Shown here piece by piece: positions 34,091 to 46,400 of a stretch of 64,000 bases of DNA. The stretch lies in the NCBI RefSeq assembly GCF_000264905.1, contig NW_006763154.1, positions 329,482-393,481 of the forward strand. Direction: 5' to 3'. The notes under the pieces were generated by a model. It saw only the letters and a list, made by a program, of their open reading frames with translations, was not told the origin of the DNA and ran no database searches. The number at the start of each line of letters is the position of its first letter. The stretch's first letter is position 1. The DNA comes from Stereum hirsutum FP-91666 SS1 (Eukaryota; Basidiomycota; Agaricomycetes; Russulales; Stereaceae). The position numbers were made by a program, and so were the translations under genes.

Positions 34091-35733
34091 CTAACCCCTG
34101 CCGTTCATCATCCAGGTTTTCAAGAGCTCCTTACTCGCCACACCACCGTCGACCAGTACTGACATGTCGGGTAAGGGCACAGTTCCATGTACGTCGGACG
34201 CTTTCCACTGGTGAACAAGGCTGGATATGGTGTTACGAGAGAAGTCGGCGGTGCTGGCCGCGAGTTTGGAGATACCGATGTCGGGCCACGCGGATTTGGC
34301 AGACATGGTGCTAGACTGGATAGCGGAGAAGAGGCCGCTTGTGTAGGGCCCGTAAAATGTGGATTGAAAGGACGCAGCCCACGATCCTGAGCATAAAGAG
34401 CAGAAAGTAAGGAATCAAGCCACAAATGCACAAAAGAAAGAGACGGTGATTGACCTGCGTCAGGGCCCAAGTCGGAGAACCCCAGCATCCGCAGAAAAGA
34501 ACCGATGGCATGGCCAAGTGTTAGACTACCAGCTCTAAATATTATCATAAGAGCCCCTTGGATGCTGGCCGCGAGTTCTGAGAGACCGAGCAAGTTGGCC
34601 ACAGGTTGGGACACAGACTTGGCCTTCATTGTGATAGATTGGATGAGGGAGAAGATTCCGCGAGTGGAGGGACCGTAGAAGTTAGATTGGATGCGCGCGG
34701 CCCACGAACCTGGACATAAAGAGCATGGAATAAGAACAGAAGCCACAAATGATCAAAATCAAGATATGGGAATTGACCTGCGATAGGGCCCAATTCTGAG
34801 AATCCCAGCATACGGAGGAAGTACAACGCGAGCTCATTGGGACCGTATAGGAGGATAACAGCTCCAATTACTGTCAAAATGGCCCCCGCAACTACTACGT
34901 GTGGATGCTCCGCCCTATACTGATCCCATTGAGCGATGGCACCACGAACCGCGTCTGGGAGCCCATCAACCTGGTCTAGGACCTTGTCTTTCATTGACCG
35001 GAACATCTCCGTAATTCGAGCTGATCCGCTCTCGGTCCCAGCAGAGAGAGAGCGACGGATGTCATCGAGCGTGGGGAGGGTTGCAGTGTCGGTTGGGTTG
35101 TGTTTGTTGAGAGATCGAGAGTGGGACTTGGTAGTGGAGGTATCAACGTGACCATCCACTGGGTCTGCGGACTGGTAGTCCATGTCATCGTCATACGGGA
35201 TATATGTGCCAGACAACGCTTCATCATCTCCCGTGTGTGAAGACATGAGCTCCCGAACTTTGGAATGTCGTCAGCTCGCTTGAAAGGATAACTATGAATA
35301 TTAGCACTTACAAATCTTGGAGATTTCTGCATGAGGGACGAAACATGTGAGCACATTAATGGAACGATACTTAGAGACAAGGAACAGTCAAATCCTCACC
35401 AGAAAGACGCGTAGTCTCATCCTTGAACCATTCCCAGGTAACGCCACCGGAATGCAACTCATCTCCGTCGCTGACTACCTGCTCAAGTGCAGCCACACGC
35501 TTTTCCATCACGCCTTGCAGTTCTGGTATATCTGCCAGCCCCTTCTCAATAGCGTACGACACCATTCGACTCACAGGGACATGTTCATCCCGAAACCGAG
35601 TCTCCATGTACTCGAACCACGCCTCTCGGTTGTCGTCTGAGAACTTTACGGCCTGGCACTTCAACCCGCCAAACCAGATAATAGCGAGCATGGCGGCGAG
35701 CATAGAGCAACAGGTCTGAGAGAAGCAACGCAT
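34091..35733 (-). CDS. IFI6/IFI27-like membrane protein with two modules
   Basis: Exons are 35733-35400, 35326-35312 (15 nt), 35257-34778, 34709-34455 and 34386-34091; the phases agree, giving 459 residues. The N terminus has a hydrophobic signal or anchor (SMLAAMLAIIWFGGL), then a charged helical region, then a Ser/Asp-rich linker. A membrane segment lies at about 235-255 (VVVAGAILTVIGAVILLYG). Two copies follow of the module RMLGFS(E/D)LGP(I/D)AG-GSWAA.(I/F)QS.FYGP.(T/S).G(I/L)FS.IQS, the Gly/Ala/Ser signature of the interferon-induced 6-16/ISG12 family. Animal members act at mitochondria or ER in apoptosis; fungal members are uncharacterised. The exon 3/4 and 4/5 junctions both cut the LGPxAG motif at the same place, with introns of 68 nt each. 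Confidence 0.75.
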
Positions 35734-36758
35734 GTCTGGGATAGTCGTGGTACGAGTACAAGAAGCTAATAAGGAGCAGTGGCGTTCAACCGCTTCTGCA
35801 GGCGCTCATAGGGCCGGCGAACCTTGTAATTGCCAATTGGGGCCAGCCGTCGGAGGGTTTCCGAGCAATTTAAGCGCCGCGTCTTGCATTGCCGTCGTCG
35901 TCGACAGCGTCGACGACCCATAGTGAGCAAAGGTGCGTGAAATACAGTATGTGGCTGATGTTGTGTTAAATGATCCACTTGCTGCCCCCAGTTAATTTTA
36001 CGATTTGATATGCACGTATGACTCGACGGTACCCGATGCAAGAACCTCCCCGCCAGAGAAGGCGCCGTTCAGACTTCAAGACGATTCTGCTTTTCTCCAC
36101 TTCCACGAACTCACGCTATCGACAAAATAGTTTGCTATGCAATGGTTATATTGTATCTCACTGTGCAAAATTTTTCTCAAGGCAGGATATGAGTGGACAG
36201 GCGTAGGGGAATTTATCTTTCGATATTGCATTTCTCGGCCATCTTACCATAGAGTAGGGGTCGTTCGGCTACCAGTAAGTCAATGCTGGAGCGTTTGTTC
36301 CGCCAAACAGTCCACTACTCGCGAAATTTCAGAGTAACGCGCTTCTCCACCGTGGGGGGAGAGTCGGACTCGTTACCCGCACACAGTTACAATTGGTAGC
36401 GAATCACAACGGTGTGAGTTACAGCGAGCCGAGAAACAGTGATATTGCAAGTATCAAGTATTGCAAGTAATATGCCAGGCAGAGGGCGAAAAGCAGTACA
36501 CAAAAGCAGGACATAACAATAGACTGACATAAAGGACAACATAACAAATGGCTTCGATGGAGTGACGCGCGGCAAGGATTAGCCCAAGAGAACGATGAGA
36601 CCGAGAGATAGCGGTACTAGGCGTCCCAATGGATCCGATTTGATTTGAAACTCGATAGAGTCGTGGGGACTTGTTCGAAACGAAGCTCAACAATGCTAAG
36701 GGCAGGCATCGTAGATGAGAGGCCAAGCAAGCGATAGTATATAGACACGTACCATATT
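35734..36758. other. Intergenic
   Basis: About 1 kb between two minus-strand genes. It must hold the promoter of the IFI6-like gene and the 3' end of the next gene. No gene is seen. Confidence 0.55.
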
Positions 36759-38267
36759 TCATTCGATCCTGCGCCTCTTGTTAGTCCTCTCCTCTGGAGC
36801 GGGCTCAGAGGGCGGTTCCTTCCCTTTGCACGATCTCATGTGCCGCGCGACGAACGAAGGTATACATCTTGATAAGGTCTTGCCGCAACGGCGGCAAGTC
36901 CACTTGTGAAAGCCCAGATGAGCCGTCACGTGCTTTTCCAGAGCGGACACGGTCGTTAAAGCTGAGCCTGAGCAGTCTTTCCATTGGCAGTTGGGAGATG
37001 TAACGAAGCGTGTCGTCTCCGAGGTATTGCGCGCCGTCTTCGAGGTCTTGCGCGCACGGCCTTCTACTGGGGTTTTCACCAGGGCTGGCAGAGAATGTCT
37101 CGATAGACAGTGGTCACGCCAAGTAGACAACTTGGACGATGCGGTGCACTCTATGACTTGGCTGCAGGGCTCCCCATTTTGATCCAACCACAGGCAAGTG
37201 CCTGAGAGGCGGTCGCCGGGATGCAGGAGTATGACATCTGCCATTAAATCTTGAGTCTGATTAGCCTCGTCCTTGGCGTCGGAAGTGGATGCATGGGAGG
37301 AAAACGTTTCTCCTCCTTTGGGCACGACTTGAGAGGGTGATTTTAAAGGCTCCGAGGAACTTTCTGCAGCGTTCCTGTCACGGTGAAAACACCACGTCAG
37401 CATAAACGACGGCCAGTCGCGAGATATAACGCAAACAATGCTACCTTGTCTCTGGCCTCTGGTTGAAGTGGGTGGGGAACGAGCCAGTGAACTCTCTTTT
37501 TCCCCCAGACGAAGGTGGGTTTGGGAACGTGAAACTGCGTCAAGGTGTCAGTTCCACTTCAAGATGAACCGATGAAGCCCGCAATACCCACTTTCGATAT
37601 TCGTCTTCGCCAAACTTAAACACAGTCGACGAGGTTTTCGGCGCTGGTCGAGTCCCGTCCCAGTTTATGTACGAGGCCATTCTGATGGAAATATATGGGT
37701 GATTAAGACCATCGAAAAGACGTCGTAGAGTAGCTATGAACGGGCAATGAAGGGGCATAACTTACTCAGCCAACGCCAATTCTGGAGAGGCATTACTAGT
37801 ACTCTGTTGGTTAGGGACCGGTGTCCTATCTTCTGCAGGCCGGTCGTCGAGTACTCTGGGGGTGTCAAGTTAGCACCATATGGATGTCCGTGTATTGTTC
37901 GAGGCTGGTACTCACCGCTGGACATCGGCCGGGTTGCGGAATAAGGGCTCATCGATCTGTGGATGAGCTTCCGGATACCAATAGTTGAACTCTTGGTTAT
38001 CCGTGGGTGCGGTAGGTTCCTCGATGTTGACAATGTCGCTAATCGAGGAATATGAGAACGAGGACGGGGAACATCATCCATCCGAAAGCATTGTGTGCTC
38101 ACCCAGTGTCCAGCATATTGTCGCTAGTGACCGAAGTTCGAGTGACACCAGGGAAAGAAGAGGGCAACAATGAGATGACACGCGCGATGTAATCAGACAC
38201 TTTGCACTCACGCGTTCAAGAAGGATAGGCCGAAGAAGCCATCGGTCGCGGGCAGGTTTGGGTCCAT
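36759..38267 (-). CDS. Zinc-finger protein (C2H2-like), paralogue of the gene at 51.7-53.4 kb
   Basis: Exons are 38267-38212, 38123-38103, 38038-37916, 37855-37766, 37681-37592, 37534-37445 and 37374-36759, giving 361 residues. Three consecutive internal exons are exactly 90 nt. The N-terminal 180 residues are acidic and Pro/Ser-rich with no domain. The C-terminal part has three Cys/His clusters: TCLWLDQNGEPCSQVI with HCLSRH; CQWKDCSGSALTTVSALEKH with VTAH; and WTCRRCGKTLSRC with FVARHMRSC. The first two fit degenerate C2H2 fingers of the kind that follow a W(x)C..C layout. The protein ends NKRRRIE. It is probably a DNA- or RNA-binding nuclear protein. The paralogue has the same order of clusters and the end NKRRRVK. 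Confidence 0.75.
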
Positions 38268-40177
38268 TTGGTAAATTCTTCGTATGAAGGAAGAAAGGAG
38301 AAAAGTGGGAGAGTTTGGTGCCAGTGGAGGGGATCAGAAAGGTTGGTGAAAGGGAAGGGCGACACAAGGCAATGGTTCTTCAAGGACGCGGTTGTGGCGC
38401 CGGTTCAAAAGTCGCGTAAACAGTAGACAACAACAGAGGACATGAGCGACGCGCGAACGTGACCGGGTCGACGCGACACCGACACCGACGCGGGTTTGCT
38501 TTGACCTCTGACACTGCTGTTAATCTTGACCTATGCTCATGGATGGATGGTTGCCCGAAGCTGACGCATGACTCTCCAATGCGATTAACCGTAAACGAAT
38601 GGAGGAGCTGGCCACTGTGGTGAGTTCAGTGAAGTTTCGTTGGCCAGAAGAACGGGGATCTTTACTGACTTGTGTCTGTTGAGGGTGAAGTATGGACGAC
38701 ACTCTGAAAACTGGTCCGTAAGGTCAGTGAAGATTCTAATCTCTCGATAGCCAACTAACCTCTGGTGACCTCTGGGCGTTCTTTGGGTGGTGTCCTACAA
38801 TGGGTCCCCGACCGAGAGGGGAAGCCACGTTGAGTCGCATGCGTGTCCGTAACGGTTTCCGTATGGTATCGATTGTGTCACTTTGCAGCCAGAGAGCGAG
38901 CACCCTGGGCTATTCTCTGGGACATCGGGTACGGGGATACAGAGACAAGCTTTCTTTCCCATAAGATCCCTCTATGACCTCGGATTCTACGGTATAGGCC
39001 CCCGTCGAAGTGCGGACGAGGTGGTGTCAGAACACGCTGTACGACCTTCACCACCCAGACGCATAGCTATGTCTGATGATGTACCATTTCTTCCCCCATG
39101 TTGTCCACACGGCGGTTTCAGCGACTGTTAATCCTCTTGGCGGGTAACACTGGCGTAGTGTTTCACCAGTGTGGCGCTGAACGCCACACCAATGATTACG
39201 CGGGTGCCACGTCAACTACACTCCAGAGGTCTCTGCACCTTCTCTGCACCTCGAAGCACTCTTGCGTATGAGATAAAGCCAGTACCTGTATTGCTGGTCT
39301 ATATCAGTGGAACTTCCAGGGCGATATCCGCACCGAAGACTACGAGGAACAGCGGTGGCAAACGGTGCCGTGCGAGATACGCGAACAGCATTCGCACACA
39401 CTAGCTATCATCTATGACCAGAGAGCGAGAGCATAGATAAACCAAGGGTACTAGATTTCAAAAGGTAGACGAGCATGTCCTGAGTCGTCGAATGTTCAAG
39501 TTGATGTCAGGAGCCGCCAGCCGTGACAGACCGCAGGTTATTCCTAGTTTGTTGGTTTCCTTTTTACGCGCCCCATGATGACGAGTCACAGAGATCAGGG
39601 AGAGCTTTTCGACAAGGGCAACAGAGAAATGATATTGGCCACAGACAGCGACATGGAGGGGGACCTTCAACTTGAACGTGAAGGCCTTAGCGCTGAGCGC
39701 TGAAATGTAGGTGGCGCCATTCTGAAAATAAGGATTCCGGTGGCGTCCGATTCTCCTGACTTTTCCCGGGTACGTCCGACCATGGCAAGCCTTGATTTCA
39801 CGCTCGCTCTCCGCACTCGCTCCCAAACTCTTGTTTCAACTTTCGTGCGATACCGTGAGGTCAGTTTACAATGCCTCGGAAAAACCTCAGTTCTTGCAAA
39901 TGCGTGTCTCATTCGAAACAAGAGCGCGAGTGCCAGTGGTTGTTCCAAACCGCCAAGAAGCCAACTTCCTTGCCTCGACCACTTGTTATCGCACGCACAA
40001 TAGTTGAGATGTTCCAGGAGTATTATTTAAATTACTGGTATAACACAGTGCTTGGTATCACGAGCGTAAAGGAGGGACGATCCAATACTAGTATGTAAAG
40101 AGTGTATGTGGTACGAAAGACAGCAGCATCGGATATAAGAAGGGAGAGGGGTACATCAGCAGCAAACAACGAGCCCT
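38268..40177. other. No gene supported
   Basis: About 1.9 kb. Several 60-90 codon frames, none with motifs or splice support. It includes the promoter of the zinc-finger gene and the 3' flank of HsbA-like copy 2. Confidence 0.5.
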
Positions 40178-40972
40178 TTAGAGGCCGAGGAGGCCAAGGA
40201 GACCGGTGAAGCCGAGGCCGCTGAGGATGCCGGAAAGGCCGCCCAGGAGGGTGTCGAGGGTCTGCTTGACGACGTCGAGGATCTCACCGACGAGGGCAAG
40301 GACCTCATCGACAAGGCTGCCGAGGACGTCACTGGAGGTGCGGAAAGCAATGGTCAGTTAGACGATCGTAAGGGACTAAGGGAGAGATAAACGTACCCGA
40401 GGGGCGAGAGAGCAGCGGTGACGGCGTTGACGTCAATGCCCTCGAGGGCAAGGATGTTGCCAGCGGGGGTGGCAACAGTCTAAGAAAGTCATCCGTCGTA
40501 AGCCGACTGAGCTCGAAGAGGGGATGGGACACGAAGGGGATAACGCACAGAGATGACACCAGCGAGCGCTTTGGAGATGTCCTCAGCGGCGACGCTGACA
40601 GTGGAGTTGCCGAGAGCCTTGATGCTGGTGACGGTGGACTGCACAGTGGTGGTGATTTCAGAGACGATGGGGGTGATGACATCGGCGGTGGCATTGGCGG
40701 CGGTGATGAAGGCTAAGTAAACGATGCAAGCGATCAGTAAATCGTCGCTTCCGAGGATTAGGGACAAACGTACTGAGCTCAGTCACAGCAGGCGCAATGG
40801 AGACCTGGAGGTCCGCAACGATGGAAAGAAGGTCGCCAGACTGACGCTTCTCGACGAGGTCGGTAAGGTCAGAGACAGCGCTCTGGCCGACGGGGAGGTC
40901 GACGGGGACAGCAGATACGAGAGCGCTTGCGGCCAAGGTGGCGAAGGTGATGGCTTTGGTGAAGGAGAACAT
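40178..40972 (-). CDS. HsbA-like secreted surface-binding protein (copy 2)
   Basis: Exons are 40972-40774, 40712-40549, 40479-40397 and 40331-40178, giving 199 residues. The signal peptide is MFSFTKAITFATLAASALVS, with cleavage likely at SAVP. A QSAVSDLTDLVEKRQ segment with a possible KR processing site precedes the HsbA-type helical domain (SIAPAVTEL, FITAANATADVI, ISKALAGVIS). The C-terminal tail is very hydrophobic and Gly/Leu-rich (LLGGLSGILSGLGF). It has four exons like copy 1 and a shared start pattern M(L)FS.TKA. Probably extracellular, in surface attachment or wall coating. A TATA box lies about 112 bases upstream. Confidence 0.8.
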
Positions 40973-41083
40973 CGTCAAGGAATGTGCAAGTGAGTGGAAG
41001 GGTGCGTTGAGCGTGTGATGTACGAGGGAGAGAGCAAGAAGGAGAGGGAGAATGGGGAGTCGGTAAAGGCGACATCGCTTGAG

Positions 41084-41090
41084 CTTTATA
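41084..41090 (-). promoter_or_regulatory. TATA box of HsbA-like copy 2
   Basis: TATAAAG followed by CTC on the minus strand, the same word as upstream of copy 1. Confidence 0.6.
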
Positions 41091-42320
41091 GCCCGTAGGC
41101 CGTCGGTTGGGGGTCGTAGAGAGGTGCGCTAGGAAGGCAACGCCGCAGGAAGGAAGGAAAAGTGGAGCTGAGAAGCATCAAGACTTCGAACTCGTGATCG
41201 TAGGGTCAGAGAGACGAAAAATTGCGCACCCTTGGTGTTCAAGCGCACGATCAAATACGCTTGATAAATATAGACCCCGTCCGTAAAGACAGGGTTCGCT
41301 CTGGTTCACTACATAACCAGACGTCTGAGGCCGAGTCAAGCTAGGGAGATACCTGTGCCGCGCAGTCTCCAGCAATTTGAGTTTAGCTAAGAGAGTGAAA
41401 AGACGACGCAAAACGAGCAGTCTGAGTATCATTCCATGGAGTCTCGAGGAGGGTGAGCGACGTTCAGCATGTCCGTGCAGCAAGCGGAGTAGGGGTTGCG
41501 GGGGATCGAATCAGAGGTTTGTAATTAGTACGTTTAATGCTGGTCAAGCGCAGGTCCGGTTCCGAGTTCTCCAATCTACCGAAGCACTTGCAAAATTCCG
41601 AAGCAGGTGGACTAGGGTGGACTGTTCTACTTTCTACCCTGCTGGAAGCTTGCAAAGAACGTATCCTAAGGAGGCCTGAGGCCTGAGGAGCCAAATATCG
41701 CGGTTGAGCTTGAGAGGGAAGTCAACAGATTGTCTGCATCCCGATTCTGCTGGGATGTTGAGCAAGGCGCAAGACGAGGCAAGACGGCGTACCGAGCTGT
41801 ATTTCAAAGCGAAGCGTCCGAGATTGCTATGGTTTCGCTTCGAAATGTCTGGAACTTGGAAGATGAAGATGATGCCATGAATCTCGAGGAGCTCGCGTTT
41901 GAGGGTGGTGGTTGAACAAGAAGATTGAGTCCGAGATGCGAATGACATCATTGATCGACGCGCCGGAATTCCTCAGCAGCGAGTGGCGCTGTCGAGCTGC
42001 GTGTGGCACAACACGAAAAGTGATTTTTAATCCCCAGTTGCGCAACCCATCATGAAGGGCAGGCATTTGAGTATTCACGTGCTCAGAGGACAAGATTGTT
42101 TTATTTCCGCTGGGTAAGTAGTCTTCGGGAGAGTGTGATTCATCTTGAACCACTGTCAAGAAGCATGGCCCTGCGGCTCGATCTCGCGACTGCCCCGCCC
42201 AACTCTTCGCCCTCGCACACCATTCTCTCGTCCATTTTTGGATTGTTTATCTCTCCTCTTTGGGAAAGACGGAAGAAGAAGTCAACTCGGGCCACACACC
42301 CGGGAAAATGGAGGACACCA

Positions 42321-42410
42321 GGCTCCAGCAGGATTTGAACCCGCGCTCCCAGAGGGAGACAGATATTCGGGCTGTCATGATGAAGCCTTGAGCTTACGGC
42401 CTCGAGTGGG
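42321..42410 (-). tRNA. Degenerate class II tRNA-like sequence (tRNA-Ser type)
   Basis: The minus strand shows a T arm GCGGG-TTCAAAT-CCTGC (B box), a long variable arm (TCCC/GGGA stem), a GACAG/CTGTC anticodon-like stem around CCCGAATAT (CGA could be the anticodon), and a GAGGCCGTAAGCTCAAGGC D-arm-like segment. The 3' acceptor strand TGGAGCC has no matching 5' strand, so it is probably a pseudo-tRNA. Confidence 0.35.
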
Positions 42411-42551
42411 TACGTGTACAAGACTCTACGCGACCACAAATCACCCAAAACCTACCGTTCTCTTCGACACGGCGCAGTGGACATCTGTGACAAGCATATG
42501 GTCCCTGGAGGGGCGAGCAACGCAACTTACCGGTGATACTTTACGTTCCAT

Positions 42552-42594
42552 CCCGACTCGGAGTCGGCCGTCCACTGTTCGACTCCGAGTCCTA
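42552..42594. repeat. Inverted repeat forming a hairpin
   Basis: GACTCGGAGTCG is followed 13 bases later by CGACTCCGAGTC. The arm matches the T-arm/acceptor junction of the tRNA-like array at 57-63 kb in both orientations. Confidence 0.6.
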
Positions 42595-43210
42595 CCAGGT
42601 CCCACCAGGTAAAATCTTGGCATGCAGCAGCGCTATTTACTAGTAGAAGTATAGTGTCGGTATGTAGCTTGGAGAGAACGGCAAAGCCACGGCCGCCGAG
42701 TCATTTTTAGACAATTTTTAGAGAGAGTTCTGAAGACTATAAACATTTGTTATTTCTCTGAATTTGGACTCCGCTTTAGCAGGCTCTACAAAGTGGTTCC
42801 GCCGTCCTGAACCAACAGCAGGGGTCGCCTCCTGTCGCTCTTTGTATCGCGCGTCTCTCCCTACTCCGCCGTCGCCCGTCGCGCTCATCTTGGACAACAT
42901 GTCTTAACTTTCTGCCTACATAGTAGGAAGATAAGCAGCCTCCAAGGTCTTCTCAGAAGCAATGCCATCAATCCTCGGACAACTTTATCGTACAAGCTGG
43001 ATCTAAGATCTATGCTCTTCCTGGTACATCCTCGAGTTGTGCGCACACTTGAAAGCAGCCTCGACATCGACACCTCTATACTTAACAAACGTCTAAACCC
43101 TTGTGACTTGACCATTGCTATAAGCACTCCGGGGATATGAATGATATCGATGGGCGGGAATGTTTACGTTCGCCACTCTGCGTCCTGCGCTGTCCTGGGA
43201 AGGGAGCTAG

Positions 43211-43217
43211 AGATAAG
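43211..43217 (+). promoter_or_regulatory. GATA-factor type site upstream of the urea transporter
   Basis: AGATAAG, a match to HGATAR, about 200 bases upstream of the ATG. A second site, AGATAA, is at 43327-43332. Fungal nitrogen GATA factors (AreA/Nit2/Gln3 type) activate urea uptake genes; binding here is inferred. Confidence 0.45.
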
Positions 43218-43351
43218 GACCGTGTATCGGGCTAGTTTCGGAAGACCGCTCTCACTACTAGTAACCAATCGTCGATGATGTCGATGATGCCGGAGGCGCT
43301 TCGAGTAGCCAAGAAAATCGACTGGAAGATAAAGGTACGCTCCGTGACCGC

Positions 43352-43357
43352 TATAAA
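43352..43357 (+). promoter_or_regulatory. TATA box of the urea transporter gene
   Basis: TATAAA 61 bases upstream of the ATG at 43413. Confidence 0.55.
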
Positions 43358-43412
43358 TGGACGCAGGTCGTGGTAGAGAAGTTCTTTGCTCGCTCACTCA
43401 TCAACACCAAGG

Positions 43413-46400
43413 ATGTCGTCTGCCTCTACATCCATTCTTCCCCAAGGCGCAGGGTATGGAGTTGGTGAGTTTCCATACTACTGTCCAAGCGTTCAAGAAA
43501 TGTTGATACTAAGTCAATCATCGAACATTGTTTATAGTTGTGGGTGAGTATTTGCTGCGCGCTCATAGCCTTGCACCAGAGTTGACACAGTTGGATGGCA
43601 AGGAATCGGTCTCTTCTTCAGCGCCCTGATGATAGGACTGTCGGCCATTCAAGCGAGATACACTGCGTTTTCACCGAAGACATCAGAAGAATTCAGTAGC
43701 GCCTCACGTAGCGTCAAGCCTGGTCTGATTGCTTCCGGTATCGTATCAGCTTGGACATGGGCTGCGACTCTGGTAGAGTTTTCGCAAGACCAAGTTGAGG
43801 ACATGCTGATCTGATGTCTTGTTTATAGCTTCAATCTAGCGCTGTGGCGTATAAGTACGGTATCGTAAGTGCGAAATTCTGGATTTCTAGCGCACGGCTC
43901 ACTCACTGGACTTTTGATGCTAGAGCGGACCTTGGTGGTATGGGGTAAGTTGCGTTTCTCGCTTCTATCAATAGGTTCCAGGTCAATGAACGGTCATTTC
44001 AGGCTGGTGCCACAGTCCAAGTCCTTCTATTTGCCCAGGTGCGTGACTCTCTCTCATGCTGGAGTTGTATGGTGCTCATTAATCTCGTTCAAAGCTCGCA
44101 GCAAAGCTGAAGCTCAACGCTCCATTCGCACACACTTGGCTTGAGATTGTCGCTGCTCGCTGGGGAACAGCAGCTCATCTCGTCTTCATGTTCTTCGGGT
44201 GCGCGCTCTCTGTTCTTGGATCTAATCGCGTGTCGCCTAACGAGCAAAACAGACTTGCCACGAATATTATCGTGTCGTCTATGCTTATTCTTGGAGGCTC
44301 TGCGACCGTCACAGACCTCACGGGTATGAGTACGATTGCGGTACGTCCCAAGATGTTCCGGATCCAGACCATGTCCATGCTCATGCTCAACGAATGCCCA
44401 GGCGTGTTTCCTCATCCCTCTAGGTGTAAGCAAATCTCTCTTATATTTTACGCAGTGATGAAGACTGACAATTACTCAGGTGGCGATCTATGTTGTAGTC
44501 GGCGGAATGCGTGCCACACTGCTTTGTGACTAGTAAGCTCGCCACTTTCTTCTCACTCACACCTTTTCATCTAACCAATTTCCGTAGCACTCACACGACA
44601 GTCCTCTTCGCCATCATTCTCACCTTCGTCTTCACCGTCTACGCCACATCCCCCAAAATCGGTTCTCCTGCAAAAATGCACGAACTCCTCGAGGCTGCTG
44701 CTGCCGCCTCCCCCGTATCTGGAAACGCACACGGGTCTTACATGACGATGCGCTCCAAAAATGGCCTTATCTTCGGTGTGATCAACGTCATTGGGAACTT
44801 TGCGACTGTGTTCCAAGATCAGGCGTACTGGCAGAGGGCGATCGCGAGTAAACCCGCGAGTTGCGTGAAGGCTTACTTGCTTGGTGGACTTGCTTGGTGA
44901 GTTTCTACTACTGAATATTTGGTCCACTATCATGCTCACGTCGCCCACGATAGGTTCGCCATCCCGTTCTCATTCGCCACAACTCTCGTAAGTACTCGTT
45001 TATGCCTGCAATCCCGTTGGGATCGATTGACGATATCATCCTTATCAACTCCAACAGGGTCTCGCTGCCGTCGCTCTCAGAAACGACCCAGACATGCCCG
45101 CCCTCTCCGCTGCTGACGTCTCTGCTGGTCTCCCAGCAGCTGCTGCCGCCTCTGCCCTTCTCGGAAAGGCCGGTGCCGCTGCTCTCTTGGTCCTGTTGTT
45201 CTTGGCCGTCACCTCCGCGGCTTCTGCGGAGCTGATTGCTGTCTCCTCGGTGTTGACATATGATGTATACAAGGTAGGTGTCGGTTTCGTTCGTGACGTA
45301 GTGCCATATGCGAGATCGGTGGACTGTGCTGATGGGGGTTTGGTTGGCTGCAGAGGTACATCAACCCACATGCGACTGAGACACAGACCTTGAGGATGTC
45401 GCACGCAATGGTGAGTGCCTCTTCGAATGGTGCGTACCGTGAACGGCATGGGTTTATCCACGCACTATTTCTTTAGGTTGCGTTCTTTGCCATCGTCATG
45501 GGCCTTGCTGGTACCATCTTCTTCTATATCGGTGTTAGCATGGTAATTGCTCTTCTTTCCTCTTATCAAGTCCAATTCTGACCGGGTTTTCACTTTTGTA
45601 CTTAGGGCTGGCTCTACGTACGTGCCCGTCCCCATCCCCCAAGGTCCACTATTGTTTAAGCTGACATATCAATATGCAGACATTCATGGGTGTTATCCTC
45701 GGCTCTGCCGTTGTTCCCATCGCCATCTGTATCACATGGTCGAAAGCTAACAAACGGGGCTGCATCATCGGTTCGATCGTTGGTTTCGCGACTGGGATCA
45801 TCGCGTGGCTAGTGACCACTAGCACACTAAACGGAGCAGTGATCAATGTCACGACTACTGGCGGTAAGCCCTATCGATGCTTAACTTACGGACTGGTCGA
45901 GGCGAGCAACGGTACTGAACTGGGGTGATCTGTAGGTGATTATGAGATGTTGGCGGGTAACTTGGCCTCGATTGGCGTTGGAGCCATTATTGCCACCGTA
46001 TCGTCGCTCATCGTACGTCCCTTCTCTACGGACACAGTTCCGTTCGCCCTCTCATCTGACACTTTCTCTGTTCCAGTGGCCAGACAACTACGACTTTGGA
46101 TCCACCCGCGCCCTCAACAACCCTCTCATGCACTCTCAAAACCACACCAGCCAAAACACAGTCAACGACTCGCCACTCCCTGAGGACGAGAAACGCGACC
46201 GGGCGAATACCGACGAGAAAGACGACACCGTTGCTGATACGCGTTCCGCGTCTGACGAGCCTATCGTTCCGCTTGTGGATGTCAGCGACCTTGATCCTGT
46301 GGCGTTGAAGAAGGCGTTCAAGTTTGCTGCTTGGAGTTCTGTGGCATTGGTACGTTCTACCGTCCTTCATCCAGCTCTTTATTCTTTCCGCACCTTGGCT

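Larger units (their letters stand above)
41091..43210. other. No protein gene supported
   Basis: About 2.1 kb between HsbA-like copy 2 and the urea transporter. It contains a degenerate tRNA-like sequence (42321-42410) and a hairpin (42552-42594). A coding-like fragment may exist at about 42900-43130 (+), but no complete frame supports it. Confidence 0.45.

Noticed and set aside
43629..43814. Separate small genes within 43.4-46.8 kb
   Set aside because: They are single exons of the urea transporter read into introns.
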